A stretch of DNA of 64,000 nucleotides from CAZAMB01 sp964501365 (GTDB lineage: Bacteria > Planctomycetota > Phycisphaerae > UBA1845). The stretch lies in assembly GCA_964501365.1 (NCBI GenBank), contig CAZCST010000014.1, positions 1-64,000 of the forward strand, given 5' to 3'. Position numbers and translations under genes: made by a program. The notes below the pieces were generated by a model that had not been told where the DNA came from, did not search any database, and worked only from the letters and a program-made list of their open reading frames with translations. Positions 61,000-64,000 of the stretch are shown piece after piece (the stretch's first letter is position 1; every line of letters begins with the position of its first letter).

Positions 61000-61024
61000 C
61001 CTCTCCCTATTCGGGAGTGGGAGG
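61000..61024. repeat. REP-like palindrome
   Basis: CCTCTCCCTATTCGGGAGTGGGAGG lies between dinG and the acyl-CoA ligase gene, the fourth member of the C-tract/G-tract palindrome family in this window. Confidence 0.45.
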
Positions 61025-61070
61025 AGGTCTCTGTCAGGTAATTGGAAAAGGATGAACATCAAGGAACACC

Positions 61071-62564
61071 ATGCTGCTTGATGCATTAATCAGCGCGGCC
61101 CGTGAACAACCGCTTTCGCCTGCCGTGTCGGACCCGACACTTTCACTGAACTACAGGCAACTTGCGCGACTGGCGTCCGTGTTTCGCGGGGTCATTGCAG
61201 GCGAGACTTCGTGCGAGCGTGTGGGGATCATGCTGCCCGCGAGCGCAGCATTTCCTGCAGTGCTCATGGGCACATGGTGGGCCGGACGAATCGCCATTCC
61301 TTTGAATTTTCTGCTTCGTGCCGAGGAATTGGCGAAAGTCGTTGCTGATGCACAGATTGATCTCATTGTTACGGTAAAGCCATTCGCGGAGTTGGTTGGA
61401 TCGCTGGCTTGTCGGGTTTGCTACATTGAGGACCTGCCTCTGAAGCGCAAAATGACACTTGCCATGTTTCGAAGGATCCCTTGCGTACCGACGGTCGAGC
61501 GCGGCCAGACCGCCGTGATACTGTACACTTCGGGAACAACGGCCCAGCCCAAAGGTGTTGAACTCACCTATGGAAATCTTCATAGCAACTGTGTCGATTG
61601 CATATTTTCCATCCTGAACACGGATGCTCCGCAAAAATTTCTCAACATGTTGCCGCCGTTTCACGTATTCGGCCTGACGGCCAACGTACTCATCCCGATT
61701 TTCATGCGGGCGAGCGTATTTGCCATTCCCCGATTCAATCCCATCGCCGCTGTTCGGGCGATGGGAGAACAAGGCATCACAGTCGTTCTCGCCATACCGA
61801 GCATGTATGCGGCCATGCTGCGGGTGAAGAGCGCCGCGCCCGATGCATTCAAGGATTTGTACATAGCCCTCAGCGGCGGCGAGCCGCTGCCGGAAAGTGT
61901 TCGCAGCGGCTTTCAGGAGCGATTTGGTGTTTCGCTGGGGCAGGGGTACGGCTTGACTGAAACATCGCCTGTGATCGCGGCCACACGCAAAGATGAGATT
62001 CAACCGGGAATCGTTGGCCGGCCGATTCGTCATGCGGATGTGCGCATCGTGGACGAACACAATGGCACGTTGCCGACGGGCTCAGATGGGGAAATCATCA
62101 TGCGTGGTCCGGGGCTGATGAAGGGGTATTTTCGCCAGCCGGAGGAAACCGCGAAAGTCATCGACAAGGAAGGCTGGTTTCACACCGGCGACATCGGGCG
62201 TTTCGATGATCAAGGCGTTCTGGCGATCACCGGGCGGCTCAAGGAAATGCTCATCATTGGCGGAGAGAATGTCTTCCCGCGGGAAATTGAGGCCGTGCTT
62301 GAGCGGCACGAAGGAGTCTTGCAGGCTGCGGTGATAGGAATTCCGGAGGGAATTCGTGGTGAAACGCCCATTGCTTTCGTGTTGCCCAAAAAGGAAACAA
62401 CGATACAGGAAGACGAGTTGCGGAATTTCGCTCGTCAGCATCTGGCCGGCTTCAAGACGCCCAAGCGAGTGATCGTCCGCGAAGATTTGCCGACCGGGCC
62501 GACCGGCAAGATCCTCAAGCGAAAGCTCCGCGAATATTATGAATCGCTTAATGCAAATTCATGA
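61071..62564 (+). CDS. AMP-dependent synthetase/acyl-CoA ligase
   Basis: 497 residues. Adenylation motifs are complete: AVILYTSGTTAQPKGVELTYGN (P-loop), YGLTETSPVIA, GEIIMRGPGLMKGY, GWFHTGDIG, ITGRLKEMLIIGGENVFP and the catalytic Lys in PTGPTGKILKRKLRE. It resembles long-chain fatty-acid/aryl-CoA ligases. Substrate not inferable. AAGGAACACC precedes the ATG. Possibly relates to the ketosynthases at 7-10 kb only by general function. Confidence 0.92.
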   Translation: MLLDALISAAREQPLSPAVSDPTLSLNYRQLARLASVFRGVIAGETSCERVGIMLPASAAFPAVLMGTWWAGRIAIPLNFLLRAEELAKVVADAQIDLIVTVKPFAELVGSLACRVCYIEDLPLKRKMTLAMFRRIPCVPTVERGQTAVILYTSGTTAQPKGVELTYGNLHSNCVDCIFSILNTDAPQKFLNMLPPFHVFGLTANVLIPIFMRASVFAIPRFNPIAAVRAMGEQGITVVLAIPSMYAAMLRVKSAAPDAFKDLYIALSGGEPLPESVRSGFQERFGVSLGQGYGLTETSPVIAATRKDEIQPGIVGRPIRHADVRIVDEHNGTLPTGSDGEIIMRGPGLMKGYFRQPEETAKVIDKEGWFHTGDIGRFDDQGVLAITGRLKEMLIIGGENVFPREIEAVLERHEGVLQAAVIGIPEGIRGETPIAFVLPKKETTIQEDELRNFARQHLAGFKTPKRVIVREDLPTGPTGKILKRKLREYYESLNANS

Positions 62565-62748
62565 TTCGGTCGCATCGTGATACGAGCTATTATTGAACCT
62601 GCCCTCAGGATCGGCACAGTCGTCACGGCCATCAAAGCTTATCGACGTGCTGTCCCATCCCCATCTTAATCTTACGCTTGATTGACGATCGGTTGGTCGC
62701 GGTCGAAGGCTCACCCGCGCTTGTCGTCGAAGATGGGGAGGGGGAACA

Positions 62749-64000
62749 GTGTTTTACGTTCATTCCGTAGCCACGCGCGCACTTCATACCGTCTACTACG
62801 TTGCCATTCTATGCATGGTTTTCGCCACAGGTTGCGGTAATGACACGACACCTCTCACCGAAGGACAATCGGTGAACCCCGGAACCCTTCCGTCCGAGGT
62901 GGAAAACCCCGGCGACGGCAATGAGAACCCTCCCGTAGTCCAACCGGTTGAGCCTGTCGCTCAGAATCAAGCGCCCCATGCCGACGCAGGCGCCGATCAG
63001 ACGGTCATGGAGGGTGAAACTGTGACGCTCGATGGCACCGGAAGCAGCGATCCGGACGGCGACGAGTTGTCCTATTCCTGGTCTGTTTCCGGTGAAGCGG
63101 ATGTCCTGTTGTCGGACGAACATGCGGTCGGGCCTGATTTCGTTGCACCGGATGTTTCCGCCGACACGGTACTTATATTTACGCTCCGTGCCAGTGATGG
63201 GGAATTGGATTCCGAGGATACGGTCCAAGTGCGGGTTCGCGCACAGGTCAAGGCTGCATCGGTAGGCCCCGAAGCCAACGCCGGGGCTGATCAATCCGTC
63301 GAAGCGGGAGTCGTAGTAACACTCGATGGATCAGGCAGCACAAGTGGAAACGGCAAATCACTGACGTTCGACTGGCTGCAAACAGCCGGCACTCCCGTGG
63401 TACTCAGCGACGCTACCTCCGGAGGCCCGACATTTACGGCCCCGACCGGCTCGACGGCTTCGCAGCTTGTGTTTGAATTGACCGTTATTGAGGACAGCCT
63501 GGCGGATGTGGACGAAGTAACGATTAACGTAGCCGCCTTGGTGGTCGCACCACCGCCTGCTCCTCCTTCACCGCCCACCGACCCAAATCCGCCGACCGAC
63601 AATTGCCCGAATGATCCAAATAAGACACAGCCGGGAGTTTGCGGGTGTGGCGTGGCCGACACCGACAGCGATGGGGATGGAACGGCCAACTGCGTGGACG
63701 GTTGCCCAAATCACGCAGGCAAAGTCGCACCCGGAGTATGCGGCTGCGCTGTTGCCGATACAGATTCGGATGGAGACGGGACGCCGAATTGTGTGGACGG
63801 CTGCCCCAATGATCCTGCCAAGATTACGCCTGGTTCGTGCGGCTGCGGAGTTCCGCAAACGGATTCCGATGGCGACGGCACGGCCAATTGCGTCGATGGC
63901 TGCCCGAACAACGCACCCAAGACGGCCCCAGGCGTTTGCGGCTGCGCAGTTTCCGACACGGACTCGGATGGGGATGGAACACCGAATTGTAATGATGGTT
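62749..64000 (+). CDS. Lipoprotein with PKD-like and TSP3-type calcium repeats (partial, runs off the window)
   Basis: 417 codons to the edge from a GTG with GGGAGGGG close upstream. AILCMVFATGC is a lipobox. Two Ig/PKD-like domains follow: NQAPHADAGADQTVMEGETV and GPEANAGADQSVEAGVVVTL. A Pro-rich linker (PPPAPPSPPTDPNPPTD) leads to four or more repeats of DTDSDGDGTANCVDGCPN...PGVCGCG, a Cys-rich, Asp-rich calcium-binding TSP3 pattern. The repeats continue past 64000, so total size is unknown. Cell-surface adhesion or structural role inferred. Confidence 0.88.
   Translation, partial: MFYVHSVATRALHTVYYVAILCMVFATGCGNDTTPLTEGQSVNPGTLPSEVENPGDGNENPPVVQPVEPVAQNQAPHADAGADQTVMEGETVTLDGTGSSDPDGDELSYSWSVSGEADVLLSDEHAVGPDFVAPDVSADTVLIFTLRASDGELDSEDTVQVRVRAQVKAASVGPEANAGADQSVEAGVVVTLDGSGSTSGNGKSLTFDWLQTAGTPVVLSDATSGGPTFTAPTGSTASQLVFELTVIEDSLADVDEVTINVAALVVAPPPAPPSPPTDPNPPTDNCPNDPNKTQPGVCGCGVADTDSDGDGTANCVDGCPNHAGKVAPGVCGCAVADTDSDGDGTPNCVDGCPNDPAKITPGSCGCGVPQTDSDGDGTANCVDGCPNNAPKTAPGVCGCAVSDTDSDGDGTPNCNDG

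Overview
The window looks like chromosome of a planctomycete-type bacterium (Phycisphaerae-like), moderately GC-rich. This is inferred from gene style, not from a search: an ECF sigma factor overlapping a Ser/Thr kinase, a DUF1571 protein, a pyruvoyl-dependent arginine decarboxylase, an RsmH with a long basic N-terminal extension, a ThrRS with a large insertion, and several secreted proteins with thrombospondin type-3, RCC1 or Kazal modules and C-terminal sorting tails.

Left part (1-33 kb). A P4-like tyrosine recombinase lies directly downstream of the promoter and 5' half of a tRNA-Pro(UGG) gene whose 3' half is missing, so this is the scar or edge of an integrated element. Leftward-reading housekeeping genes follow: two ketosynthases, nadD, an M42 peptidase, a PocR-GAF-PP2C phosphatase and rsmH. 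Rightward come a lipoprotein-histidine kinase-DUF1571 operon and, later, ogt, a Tat-exported asparaginase, an ABC ATPase, ruvC and an MBL hydrolase. Leftward again are M48 and YceH proteins, Hsp20, ribBA, TPR proteins and thrS-infC. Both thrS and infC appear to start at non-AUG codons.

Central part (33-43 kb) is the most distinctive. It carries two ferredoxin-dependent 2-oxoacid oxidoreductases around a citrate synthase: korA plus a KorB-KorC fusion, a SUKH protein and citrate synthase reading right, and porGD-like fusion, porA and porB reading left. The fusion joins POR gamma, a GltD-like FAD/NADPH module and a double 4Fe-4S ferredoxin in one chain. Motifs of the sigma-54 type (GG-N10-GC) lie in front of korA, citrate synthase (exact consensus match) and a small divergent membrane protein, with a weaker one before the POR operon. 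This suggests a sigma-54-controlled carbon/redox module that interconverts acetyl-CoA, pyruvate, citrate, 2-oxoglutarate and succinyl-CoA with ferredoxin and possibly NADPH.

Right part (43-64 kb). Here are tRNA-Glu, VOC and membrane proteins, the ECF/kinase pair, uvrB, tRNA-Val, a Tat-exported TldD-like protein, an ICMT-like methyltransferase, a secreted Kazal-domain protein (with its own sigma-54-like site) followed by an IPTL-CTERM-like protein overlapping tRNA-Ser, an EF-G-like GTPase, a TSP3-repeat protein, arginine decarboxylase, a DinG-type helicase, an acyl-CoA ligase and a lipoprotein with TSP3 repeats that runs off the window.
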